Both the position numbers and the translations under genes were made by a program. Below are positions 1 through 24,000 of a stretch of 64,000 nt of DNA, piece by piece (position 1 is the stretch's first letter; each line of letters begins with the position of its first letter). The notes under the pieces were generated by a model. The model was given only the letters and a program-made list of their open reading frames with translations. It did not search any database and was not told the DNA's origin. Source of the stretch: Galaxea fascicularis (lineage: Eukaryota > Cnidaria > Anthozoa > Scleractinia > Euphylliidae); the NCBI GenBank assembly GCA_948470475.1, contig OX419341.1, positions 25,514,278 to 25,578,277 on the forward strand, written 5' to 3'.

Positions 1-737
1 AAGAAGTCTGCAGCAAAGTGGATTTGTGCAACATCGAAAACTTTGGACCAAAAATGTCCAGTAAATGTTTGGAACAAAGAGTATTGCGCTAAAAGATGAT
101 CAGCGAGTTTTAAACAAACAAAACCAACACAAGAGATAAGAGCGAAAGTAAAGGAAATCCAGGATCTATAAGTCCCAAGACCAGGTTTGTACTGCGTTCG
201 GAGGGAATACACCAAGGCAGCAAAGATATGAATCCCAAGAACTGCTTCAAAGCCAAAATCGTGAAATAAAACAACGAAGTAGCTCAAGACCGAAATTCGC
301 ATAATAAAGAGATAACGAGAGCTTTGCCAGTAGCCTCGAAACATGAATTCATTCCAGCAGACGACCCAGGCAAAGAATGGCAGTGTAAACCATTGATCCA
401 TCACCGCAAACAACCGGGTTTGGGTCACTATTCGTCCGAACTGTACTAAGCCGTAAAACACAGACATCCAGGCAAACAAGTAATAAAAGAATGCTTGATC
501 TCTTAATTTCGTTTTCCGTTTGTTCACTCTCCACAACCAGTATACTCCAAGTAGGGAGTATCCTAAATTAACAGTAGCATTTGCCGGCATTTTGAGGAAG
601 GTGTCAGGCTGGGCTTTTTCTGCGTAATGTTCGAAACCCAATTCTACTTTTGCACGGTCGAAGATCGTGAAAGTCCACACAACAACAAAAGCCGAAAGGA
701 GTGGAAATAGGACATAAACAAATGTTGAAAGAAGCAT
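1..737 (-). CDS. TMEM187: TMEM187-like multi-pass membrane protein (3' end outside window)
   Basis: The reverse strand is open without an intron from an ATG at 735-737 to the window edge, giving about 245 codons. The product is hydrophobic with about six membrane-spanning stretches. It starts with an N-terminal helix (MLLSTFVYVLFPLLSAFVV), followed by a conserved-looking segment PANATVNLGYSLLGVYW. Near the C end it reads LADHLLAQYSLFQTFTGHFW, then SKVFDVAQIHF. The LADH..TGHFWSKV..QIHF tail is what I recognise from animal TMEM187 (human protein about 261 residues), whose biochemical role is unknown. Only the last few residues should be missing. The gene diverges from DLD, with 300 bp between the start codons. 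The family call rests on recalled similarity and the function is unassigned. Confidence 0.8.
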   Translation of the reverse strand, partial: MLLSTFVYVLFPLLSAFVVVWTFTIFDRAKVELGFEHYAEKAQPDTFLKMPANATVNLGYSLLGVYWLWRVNKRKTKLRDQAFFYYLFAWMSVFYGLVQFGRIVTQTRLFAVMDQWFTLPFFAWVVCWNEFMFRGYWQSSRYLFIMRISVLSYFVVLFHDFGFEAVLGIHIFAALVYSLRTQYKPGLGTYRSWISFTFALISCVGFVCLKLADHLLAQYSLFQTFTGHFWSKVFDVAQIHFAADF

Positions 738-1037
738 CGTTATTTAGCTTGACTATGCAATTTGAAAAACCGCAGTATCCGGATGCAGAACTGATCCACT
801 TACATTGTCGTGAAGCGTTGTCAAGTTTGCCATCTTAGAGGCATCTGCGAACTAAAGGCAGCGGTAAGACAAATAGGACATGCGGCTTCTTTTATGAGAC
901 CGCGATGATTCAGCGGATGTTCCCTAAAATTTTGCATTTCCTAAGACACCGATTGCAAGAAAATATAAATAGTACGCGGGAACGTGGACTTCGGAGCAAG
1001 GTTTTACAACATCTTTAACTATATTCCTTCGCAGATC
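738..1037. promoter_or_regulatory. Shared upstream region between TMEM187-like gene and DLD
   Basis: These 300 bp separate the two divergent start codons. A TATA-like stretch TATAAAT lies at 964-970, about 70 bp before the DLD ATG and oriented toward DLD. No other motif stands out. A bidirectional promoter is inferred from the head-to-head layout alone. Confidence 0.4.
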
Positions 1038-14478
<13,441 letters not shown>

Positions 14479-14684
14479 ATTGCAAACACAAGAGGATATC
14501 CTCGTCCGTGAAATCTCGTATCCAAGCTGCTCACAGCAATTAACAGGGAAAGATCAGACTGTTAGCCAGGAACGATGTTGTACAGTTTTTTAATCTTCAA
14601 TGCTTCCTGTGTAGCACAAAAACAAGCGGCATTTTCGTTGAAAATTATTAAATATCTACTCGGAAGTTAAGTTTTATCGTGGAG

Positions 14685-14690
14685 AATAAA
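14685..14690 (+). terminator. DLD poly(A) signal AATAAA
   Basis: AATAAA lies 207 bp after the DLD stop codon; it is the first canonical signal downstream. Confidence 0.7.
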
Positions 14691-15087
14691 GCAGAGGAAT
14701 TTGCGTGAGTGTGTAGGTGTTAAATCACTTAAGTTCAGTACATTCTCAGTACACACTATGCGACAGGGGTGAAATAAGAAATATGGGCCCAAATTTCATT
14801 TCTTAAATACTGAAGAATAAAAACGCTGGAGACCTGCTTCCTTCTCTTTCGCTTTCCTACTTTACAGTATTTAATTCCATTTAGTTTCCCACCTTGGCAG
14901 CCTCATCCTGAAGACACCTTTATCAACTGAACACAATCAAACTTATTGGAATAGAATTCACAGGGTTACGTCACACGGTCACCCAGAACCTTGGTGCCCA
15001 GTGTCCTGCTTCTAAAAGCAAAGCTGGACAAACGTTCAGTTGTGGACGAGATTTTGTTAGTCGGAAAGGTTGAGCTATTGAGTAATC

Positions 15088-15473
15088 AGGGAGTTTAAGA
15101 AACGAGGACGGCGACGACAGCGAGAACGTCATTTTAAAATTTAACTTCTCTTTTTTGTAACCCTTTCGCAATCATTCCAATTTGTTTAACTAAGAAAATG
15201 CTGGAGAACTCTCCAGGAACTAAGTTACTACGAATGATGCCAAAGTAAGGAAAAAGAAAGAAGATTTTGCCGTCATACGCTCACGTTCTCGAGAAAACCT
15301 AAAATGAGGTCATTTGACGTCGTTTTGCAGAGGACGGTAAAGAAATGTACTAAACTTTAAAAGGCAAGACTACTGAGTGCAGAGCAACTCTTTTTGCTCA
15401 TTAAGCCCATTGTTTTGTGGCGTTCTCGTTGCCGTTGCCGTCGCCGTTGCTGTCTTCGTTTCTTAAACTCCCT
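15088..15473. mobile_element. TIR element with AGGGAGTTTAAG ends (copy 1)
   Basis: The left end AGGGAGTTTAAGAAACGAGG and the right end CGTTTCTTAAACTCCCT are inverted copies; both continue into GC-rich GACGGCGACG/CGTTGCCGTCGCCG arms. About 386 bp, non-coding. A second copy of the same family in opposite internal orientation lies at 61421-61771, sharing the inner sequence CACAAAACAATGGGCTTAAT (as complement here). Confidence 0.85.
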
Positions 15474-15849
15474 ATTCTGTCGACTGTAGAGTCGTTTCTT
15501 AGACCCCAGGCTCTCCACTCTGAATACTATCGTGATCGTTCATGAGCCTGGAGGCAACTGTCCAATTAAAACGTAGCTAACATCTGACGTTGACAATTTA
15601 ATCCCGGACTGTGAGCAGCCCCACTTTGTTCATATTCCGTTTAAAATAGTAACAGTGAGGTGAATTTATGGACGGTACCTGGGTTGTGACTCGTGAGACA
15701 TTTTGGTCAACTGAAGCAGTCGTACCAGGTTTAAGATTTATGATCAGTCATTTCCGAACTCAATAAAGTGCCGCGTAGAGCTTCCGAAACTACTATGCGG
15801 GAAATAAGGCTAGGGCCAGTTTTCTTCCCACCCCGCCCGCCCCTTTGAC

Positions 15850-15960
15850 AAATGTCCCTAGGGGTACGTTTCTTGGGAAAATCCGAAAACGGATTTATGA
15901 TCTTGGATCATTTGGATTCTTCCCCACCAACACAACGCAGAATCCGGAAACGGATTTTTC
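15850..15960. repeat. Interspersed repeat with ATCCGAAAACGGATT core
   Basis: The stretch around ATCCGAAAACGGATTTATGA resembles, in reverse orientation, the sequence at about 28540-28620 (AATCCGTTTTCAGATTTTTCC). Two diverged copies of one dispersed repeat are the simplest reading. The 79-residue open frame across this copy is incidental. Confidence 0.5.
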
Positions 15961-16166
15961 TTTATTTGGAGTCACGCAACATACATTGCGTGTGCAGCGC
16001 CAGAAGCTTTGAAAAAAATGTCCGGAAGTTTGTTTTTTATCATCGAGGAACTGTATTTAGAACGACAACAGTGTTTGCAAAGCTCGAATGACGATGACAG
16101 CAGGGAACACGTGAGGTGCTGAAACTTGCACTGTTCCGAGCGATTCGCTGGAATTCACAGGCGCGC

Positions 16167-16294
16167 CAAGGTGTGTTGCTTGCTGTGTGGTTATTTTAAT
16201 TTGCCAATCTACCGCGATTTGAGCGATTTATGTTTCCTATGTTTCTAAAGTTAGATCGGCAAAATAACCACAGATAGCAAGCAACACACCTTGG
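16167..16294. repeat. Hairpin MITE-like element, CCAAGGTGTGTTGC arms
   Basis: CCAAGGTGTGTTGCTTGCTG at the left is mirrored by the right end GCAAGCAACACACCTTGG, with the pairing extending about 37 bp per arm around a short loop. 128 bp, non-coding. Confidence 0.85.
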
Positions 16295-16779
16295 GTGTAA
16301 GGTCAGGCTTTTTTATTGAGAAGTTTTGCGTATATTTGTCAACTAGAACCGATTGCCGGGATTCCCATACAAATCCTTATGATTTGCAGCCATCTTGTTT
16401 TTGTTTTTGTTTTTGTTAGTTATCGTGTCTTCAAAAACTCATCAATAATTCATAAAGGAAATACAAAAGAAACTATTAATGTTTAATGAGTGTCTTTATA
16501 TCTGATATAGACACGGCTAAATTTCACAGCCGATTCTATCCGGAAAATAATAATAAACCCAACGATTATTATACAAATGAATAGATCACCACAAAAGTTT
16601 TTTGAGCTGTTCAAAAAACTCGCAGACGTGTTATATCGGGTTTAAAAATGCTCGGCTACGCCTTGTGTTTTTAAACTCGACAAAACACTGCTGCTCGTTT
16701 TTCAAACATTATATAAACTTGAGGTGGTAAAGTTTACTGGCATCAATATTGAAGAAACACGCCGAAAAGCCCAAGTCGG

Positions 16780-17522
16780 ATCGGAAAAGGAGGCCGAAAA
16801 TTAAGTAAAACAGTGGCTTTGATTGCCAAAAAAATGCGATTTTTCTTAAAAAGGGGTTAACCGTCGTTCTTGAAAACTGAGTTGTCGGTTTTTCAAATAC
16901 ATCATTCACAAATTTACTAGTTAAGGAAGTAAAGCTGAGGTTTGCAAAAGGTCATATTTTCGCCAGTAAAAGTAAAAGTGAATAAGAAAATTTCACTTTT
17001 GTAAGGAAGTCGGCATTTTCATGATCAAAAGAGAGTGGGCGCGGCTTTCGGTTAAAACGCTCGATCGTCATTTACTGACGAGATGTAATTAGCAATCAAA
17101 GGTGCCCGTTAGTCTTTCACGGCACTGACATGGGAAATATGAATATGAATACAAACTAGAAGCAACATGGGACGGACGATTCTGACAAGAGAGCTGTGTT
17201 AAAGGGTGAATTGCTTAGTGTTGTTTGGCTGAGAAAAGTAAGAAAAAATTTGTTAAATGCGATAGTTATTGTACAAACTGAAAAATTGTAATTAGCCTGT
17301 GTCAGGGCGCTCTTCGTTCTTACTACTGCATTGTAAAATAAAGTAACACTCAACTGTCAAAAAATTCCGAAAGCAACATGGGACGATTCTGACAAGAGAG
17401 CCGTGTTAAGGTGTTAATTGCGTAGAGTTCTCTGGCTAATCCAAATATTATTCATCGCAGGTTACGCGTTGTGAATTTTTAACACAGTATAAAAAGAGGT
17501 GACTCACAAGACACACCCATTA
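16780..17522 (+). repeat. Dispersed repeat of about 700 bp with internal TATA box (copy 1)
   Basis: This segment reappears reverse-complemented at about 58835-59500. Matching landmarks, in order, are CGTTCTTGAAAACTGA (16864-16880), a segment containing GTTAAGGAAGTAAAGCTGAG, GCAACATGGGACG...TTCTGACAAGAGAGC (present twice in the copy, near 17163 and 17373), TCTGGCTAATCCAAATATTA, and TTGTGAATTTTTAACA leading into GTATAAAAAGAGGTGACTC. TATAAAAAG sits at 17488-17496. No protein coding is seen. It could be a solo LTR or another promoter-bearing repeat; the class is not determined. Confidence 0.7.
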
Positions 17523-18424
17523 GTTCTTTCAGTGTCCGCCGCCTTCTGTGAAAGTTCATTTTGAAGTCCTTGGCGTGGTGTCCTCTTGAAGAGCAACAAT
17601 TCAAAGATCAGAAGACTCTGCAGGTTAGTCCTCCTTAAGTTATATTTATTTGAATTAAGCACGAGTTTGTGTTTCCGAGTTATTCTTGCCGACATGAAAC
17701 AAACGCAAGCGCTTAGAGTATTATATTCTTCAGAATTTGCAATTGTTTAATTTAATTTATTAACCTTAAATCTCGTCAGCAAGCGATCTTCGGCTGCTTT
17801 ACCTGTTTCGAGATCGATGACCTGAAAATGACGCTTACTTAGTAGTTTGTGGTGGACTATAACATTTCTTTCATCAAGATTCGAGCGCACAAACATAGTT
17901 GATTGCATGGTTATTTCTGTTTTTTCCCGCTCGATGTCGTAAAGGCTGAATGGCTTGCGCCTCTAAAGGTGTTTGTATTGCAACATTTTAGTGCGACCTC
18001 GCCCATATGATGTCAGGATTTATTACTATCACTCGAAATGCGGTTTAATAAGTGGTCAAGTGACCCTGCTACACATAATTTTTATTGCGCTTGCCTGACG
18101 AATTGCTTTCGATCTTATATGTCAAAATCAGAAGTTACAGGCAAGCGACTGAGGAACATGAAGCACAAGAATGTTCTAGTCTCCGACTCCAGCCCAAGCT
18201 ACTCAAATAAGCCCTACACGTGTTGTTGAGTTCTTACATCGAGTGATATATTTAAAAAGACAATTGACACGGGAGAAACGCAAATTATTGCACTGTCGCG
18301 CACTGATCCATAAAGATTTTGTGGTCACAAGTGCAAAAGTTTGTTCTAATTTATGTGAAAAATTGAAGGGTGCGCCTTTTGCGGGTTCAACTAGTGAATA
18401 AACTACCGTATAATGGTTAATTTT

Positions 18425-18582
18425 GGGACCTTAAAATTTGAACATGAGTACGAGATCGAGTACGAGTACGAATTTCTAATTTCAAACCAGTTACCTCCCC
18501 TGAACCCCCAATCTTGTTGTTTACCAGTAGATCAGGAGATTGTAGAAACAAGATTGATGTCACTACTGATCATCTAAAGTAA
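18425..18582. mobile_element. Truncated copy of the GGGACC/GAGTACGAGTACGA MITE family
   Basis: GGGACCTTAAAATTTGAACA, then a GAGTACGAGTACGA run and the interior up to GATCATCTAAAG match, inverted, the complete element at 19603-19802. The opposite terminal repeat is missing. Confidence 0.75.
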
Positions 18583-18600
18583 TTTATGCAATTGCGTAAA

Positions 18601-18695
18601 GAAGCCTGAAAAAAAATTCAGGACTTCAACGGGGTTTGAACCCGTGACCTCGCGATACCAGTGCGATGCGACAACCAACTGGGAGCTGGTCAATT
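18601..18695 (-). mobile_element. tRNA-derived SINE remnant, antisense
   Basis: Reading the reverse strand, an A-box-like CAGTTGGTTGT segment is followed by CGCGAGGTCACGGGTTCAAA, whose GGGTTCAAACCCC is a good B-box. A GAATTTTTTTTCAGGCTTC tail follows. A decayed relative lies at 31817-31920. Confidence 0.7.
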
Positions 18696-19602
18696 GTAGG
18701 TTCATAGAATTTTTGGAAAAAAAATTACTACCATTGCCAGATTGCTTTCACGTAGAAAGGGTATACAGCACTAATACAGGAAAATCGTTATGTAGATGCA
18801 TGAATTCTAAAATTTACCATTTAACCTTTTTAGTGCTGAAATCTAGATCAAAGTTATGCAAAATGACGAGAAAAGGTTTTCGGACAAGTGCAACTCACTC
18901 ACCCAGATGGCGCGTGCTCTCAAAAGTTTTCAACCCTGTTAATGAGTATGACGCACAAGACTTGATATATTGTGACTAAGTTACTGATATAACTAGACGC
19001 GAGATCGTGAATAGCCTTAAAAGTGATATTACTGAATGGCATAAAAAAAAAATGGGTAACCAGTGTAGCCCGTACAGAACAGGGGCTATGGATAATCCAA
19101 AACTAATTAAGCTGTTACCATCCTTAAAATAACCAGGGGCCTGTTTCTCAAAAGTTCCATAACATTTTTGGGCCAAGAAAGCCCTTTCTAAAACTCATTT
19201 TATTCTAAAAAGTTGGTCTTTTACCATGATTTCAAAATTATGAATAAAAAAAGAGCAACTGAATTTGTTGCAAAATTTCATGCCTGGAAACATGTTTGGT
19301 TGTAAGATAAGAAGGAAATTATGGCATCCCAAATCCCCCTTAAAAGTTTCGGAGTTAGAGAAACGCGCGCCAGGGCATGAACTGCTATAGTCGAATTACA
19401 ATTAGCAAGCGCACTTTGATACCGCGGGAAAATGAAACGCCTGTTATTACATAAACCGTGTGGTAGAAAATCTCTGAGAAAGAGTTTCCACTTTTTGAGT
19501 TAAAAGAGAACAACTAATAAACAACTAATCGTACTCGAAAAATAAATAATTATTTTAAAGTTTGTCAGATCGACCAGTTCACTAAGTTGCCAACTTGTCA
19601 AT

Positions 19603-19802
19603 AGGGACCCTAAGATTTGAGTACGAATACGACTTTTCAAATCCTGTTCGCGTGCTTTAGATGATCACTAGTGACACCAATCTTGTTTCTACAATCTCCT
19701 GATCTACTGGTAAGTAACAAGGAAGAGTGAGGGTTCAGGGGAGGTGACTGGTTTGAAATTAGAAATTCGTTCTCGTACTCGTACTCAAATCTAAAGGTCC
19801 CT
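19603..19802. mobile_element. Complete MITE with AGGGACC ends, 200 bp
   Basis: Left end AGGGACCCTAAGATTTGAGT and right end ACTCAAATCTAAAGGTCCCT are inverted repeats; both continue into GTACGA/TCGTAC tracts. Non-coding. Confidence 0.85.
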
Positions 19803-21035
19803 AATAGCGGAGCTCTGCGCGAGCACGCGGAGCACCATTCATAAGAAAATATGGTAACCCATCGATCCGAGAAATTTTAGTTCTGACGTCATCGTACCTA
19901 CGTCCGTTCGTCCACTCCTCTATATAAACCAAAGTGAAATGTGACACTCCAGTTAACCCTTTCGTGTATGGATTGTTTTTGGACAGAACATTTGCCCATA
20001 CACACACTTCTCAACCCACTTTTTTGTGGCAGGAAGTTGCATAACCAATTCCGTTCTACAAAAACAAAGGGAAATTTTGAAGACAGTTGTGGGACACTGG
20101 CACTGTTAATCTAGTTTAGTGATTTACACCATTTGCATTGAAATGTAATCAGATGTAATTAAACTGTGATGAATCAAACGTTTGTCAGTCCTTTCTGCTT
20201 ATAGTAATGTAGTCCCTTGACCCATAAAGGCCGATGATATTTCCAAAATGCACGTTTGCACTTGATTGAATGGTGGCTGTGGCTCTGCAGCAAAACAGTA
20301 AAAAAACTATAATCGCAATACAGAAGTCCCTACTAGAATCTGTAAATGCCATACAATCGGGAAAGAACTGTGGAGCTCCGCTTTTACGCTTGCCTAATTA
20401 ACTATATATATTAAAATTTTTAGAGAAACCTAATGTAACTTTTGAGTTATCTACAACACGTTCATGAAAGTAAGAGATGCGAAACTCCTATTTCGCCTAT
20501 ACAAGAACTCATGTAGCATTCTCCATGCTTTTTTATTTTTATGACTCTACAATGTCACTTGAGAAAGGAGCATGTACAAGAAAAATTAACGCAAAACGAT
20601 ATTAACCATGGCCAATTTCAAATTAGATTGCCTACGAAAACGATTCAGTTATTAAACCTATTTTTGCAATAAAAGACGAATTTCCCATACCAACAACTTC
20701 TCATAGTAAGTAAGTAGTTCTCGCAGCGCAATTTGTTCTCAAAAAATAAAAAAATAATCATGTTTCTATTTTCAGGTTGATCAAGAATGGGCAGCATGTC
20801 AACAACAACTGCATTAAAGAATCCTTTGTGCTTGATGCAGTACAAACTTCTCCACCTGCATCTTAGAATCGAGACTAATCACAAACTACCATCTGACCAA
20901 TATAAAAAAGGAGTTCCTTTCCAACCTATAACTGTCACTAAAGCACCTCACTTCCGTCATCAAAGAAAACGGAAAAACTAAAAAAAAAAAAGCGATTAAT
21001 TTGAAAACGTTTAAAGTAAACCTCACCTTTCTTAG

Positions 21036-24000
21036 GTGTCTACAAGTGTGGGGGAGTGTCTACAAGTGTGGGGGAGTGTCTACAAGTGTGGGGGAGTGTC
21101 TACAAGTGTGGGGGAGTGTCTACAAGTGTGGGGGAGTGTCTACAAGTGTGGGGGAGTGTCTACAAGTGTGGGGGAGTGTCTACAAGTGTGGGGGAGTGTC
21201 TACAAGTGTGGGGGAGTGTCTACAAGTGTGGGGGAGTGTCTACAAGTGTGGGGGAGTGTCTACAAGTGTGGGGGAGTGTCTACAAGTGTGGGGGAGTGTC
21301 TACAAGTGTGGGGGAGTGTCTACAAGTGTGGGGGAGTGTCTACAAGTGTGGGGGAGTGTCTACAAGTGTGGGGGAGTGTCTACAAGTGTGGGGGAGTGTC
21401 TACAAGTGTGGGGGAGTGTCTACAAGTGTGGGGGAGTGTCTACAAGTGTGGGGGAGTGTCTACAAGTGTGGGGGAGTGTCTACAAGTGTGGGGGAGTGTC
21501 TACAAGTGTGGGGGAGTGTCTACAAGTGTGGGGGAGTGTCTACAAGTGTGGGGGAGTGTCTACAAGTGTGGGGGAGTGTCTACAAGTGTGGGGGAGTGTC
21601 TACAAGTGTGGGGGAGTGTCTACAAGTGTGGGGGAGTGTCTACAAGTGTGGGGGAGTGTCTACAAGTGTGGGGGAGTGTCTACAAGTGTGGGGGAGTGTC
21701 TACAAGTGTGGGGGAGTGTCTACAAGTGTGGGGGAGTGTCTACAAGTGTGGGGGAGTGTCTACAAGTGTGGGGGAGTGTCTACAAGTGTGGGGGAGTGTC
21801 TACAAGTGTGGGGGAGTGTCTACAAGTGTGGGGGAGTGTCTACAAGTGTGGGGGAGTGTCTACAAGTGTGGGGGAGTGTCTACAAGTGTGGGGGAGTGTC
21901 TACAAGTGTGGGGGAGTGTCTACAAGTGTGGGGGAGTGTCTACAAGTGTGGGGGAGTGTCTACAAGTGTGGGGGAGTGTCTACAAGTGTGGGGGAGTGTC
22001 TACAAGTGTGGGGGAGTGTCTACAAGTGTGGGGGAGTGTCTACAAGTGTGGGGGAGTGTCTACAAGTGTGGGGGAGTGTCTACAAGTGTGGGGGAGTGTC
22101 TACAAGTGTGGGGGAGTGTCTACAAGTGTGGGGGAGTGTCTACAAGTGTGGGGGAGTGTCTACAAGTGTGGGGGAGTGTCTACAAGTGTGGGGGAGTGTC
22201 TACAAGTGTGGGGGAGTGTCTACAAGTGTGGGGGAGTGTCTACAAGTGTGGGGGAGTGTCTACAAGTGTGGGGGAGTGTCTACAAGTGTGGGGGAGTGTC
22301 TACAAGTGTGGGGGAGTGTCTACAAGTGTGGGGGAGTGTCTACAAGTGTGGGGGAGTGTCTACAAGTGTGGGGGAGTGTCTACAAGTGTGGGGGAGTGTC
22401 TACAAGTGTGGGGGAGTGTCTACAAGTGTGGGGGAGTGTCTACAAGTGTGGGGGAGTGTCTACAAGTGTGGGGGAGTGTCTACAAGTGTGGGGGAGTGTC
22501 TACAAGTGTGGGGGAGTGTCTACAAGTGTGGGGGAGTGTCTACAAGTGTGGGGGAGTGTCTACAAGTGTGGGGGAGTGTCTACAAGTGTGGGGGAGTGTC
22601 TACAAGTGTGGGGGAGTGTCTACAAGTGTGGGGGAGTGTCTACAAGTGTGGGGGAGTGTCTACAAGTGTGGGGGAGTGTCTACAAGTGTGGGGGAGTGTC
22701 TACAAGTGTGGGGGAGTGTCTACAAGTGTGGGGGAGTGTCTACAAGTGTGGGGGAGTGTCTACAAGTGTGGGGGAGTGTCTACAAGTGTGGGGGAGTGTC
22801 TACAAGTGTGGGGGAGTGTCTACAAGTGTGGGGGAGTGTCTACAAGTGTGGGGGAGTGTCTACAAGTGTGGGGGAGTGTCTACAAGTGTGGGGGAGTGTC
22901 TACAAGTGTGGGGGAGTGTCTACAAGTGTGGGGGAGTGTCTACAAGTGTGGGGGAGTGTCTACAAGTGTGGGGGAGTGTCTACAAGTGTGGGGGAGTGTC
23001 TACAAGTGTGGGGGAGTGTCTACAAGTGTGGGGGAGTGTCTACAAGTGTGGGGGAGTGTCTACAAGTGTGGGGGAGTGTCTACAAGTGTGGGGGAGTGTC
23101 TACAAGTGTGGGGGAGTGTCTACAAGTGTGGGGGAGTGTCTACAAGTGTGGGGGAGTGTCTACAAGTGTGGGGGAGTGTCTACAAGTGTGGGGGAGTGTC
23201 TACAAGTGTGGGGGAGTGTCTACAAGTGTGGGGGAGTGTCTACAAGTGTGGGGGAGTGTCTACAAGTGTGGGGGAGTGTCTACAAGTGTGGGGGAGTGTC
23301 TACAAGTGTGGGGGAGTGTCTACAAGTGTGGGGGAGTGTCTACAAGTGTGGGGGAGTGTCTACAAGTGTGGGGGAGTGTCTACAAGTGTGGGGGAGTGTC
23401 TACAAGTGTGGGGGAGTGTCTACAAGTGTGGGGGAGTGTCTACAAGTGTGGGGGAGTGTCTACAAGTGTGGGGGAGTGTCTACAAGTGTGGGGGAGTGTC
23501 TACAAGTGTGGGGGAGTGTCTACAAGTGTGGGGGAGTGTCTACAAGTGTGGGGGAGTGTCTACAAGTGTGGGGGAGTGTCTACAAGTGTGGGGGAGTGTC
23601 TACAAGTGTGGGGGAGTGTCTACAAGTGTGGGGGAGTGTCTACAAGTGTGGGGGAGTGTCTACAAGTGTGGGGGAGTGTCTACAAGTGTGGGGGAGTGTC
23701 TACAAGTGTGGGGGAGTGTCTACAAGTGTGGGGGAGTGTCTACAAGTGTGGGGGAGTGTCTACAAGTGTGGGGGAGTGTCTACAAGTGTGGGGGAGTGTC
23801 TACAAGTGTGGGGGAGTGTCTACAAGTGTGGGGGAGTGTCTACAAGTGTGGGGGAGTGTCTACAAGTGTGGGGGAGTGTCTACAAGTGTGGGGGAGTGTC
23901 TACAAGTGTGGGGGAGTGTCTACAAGTGTGGGGGAGTGTCTACAAGTGTGGGGGAGTGTCTACAAGTGTGGGGGAGTGTCTACAAGTGTGGGGGAGTGTC

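Larger units (their letters stand above)
17518..20981 (+). other. Weak candidate two-exon transcript (64-codon ORF)
   Basis: A possible first non-coding exon starts about 30 bp after TATAAAAAG (17488-17496) and ends at CTCTGCAG|GTTAGT (exon end 17623). A possible second exon begins after TATTTTCAG|GTTGATC at about 20776 and contains an ATG at 20787 opening 64 codons to a stop at 20981. The product is basic (ending HRQRKRKN-like), without signal peptide or known domain. A run of 12 A follows immediately. Splice sites and TATA are genuine matches, but nothing confirms expression, and the promoter lies in a repeat. Confidence 0.2.
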
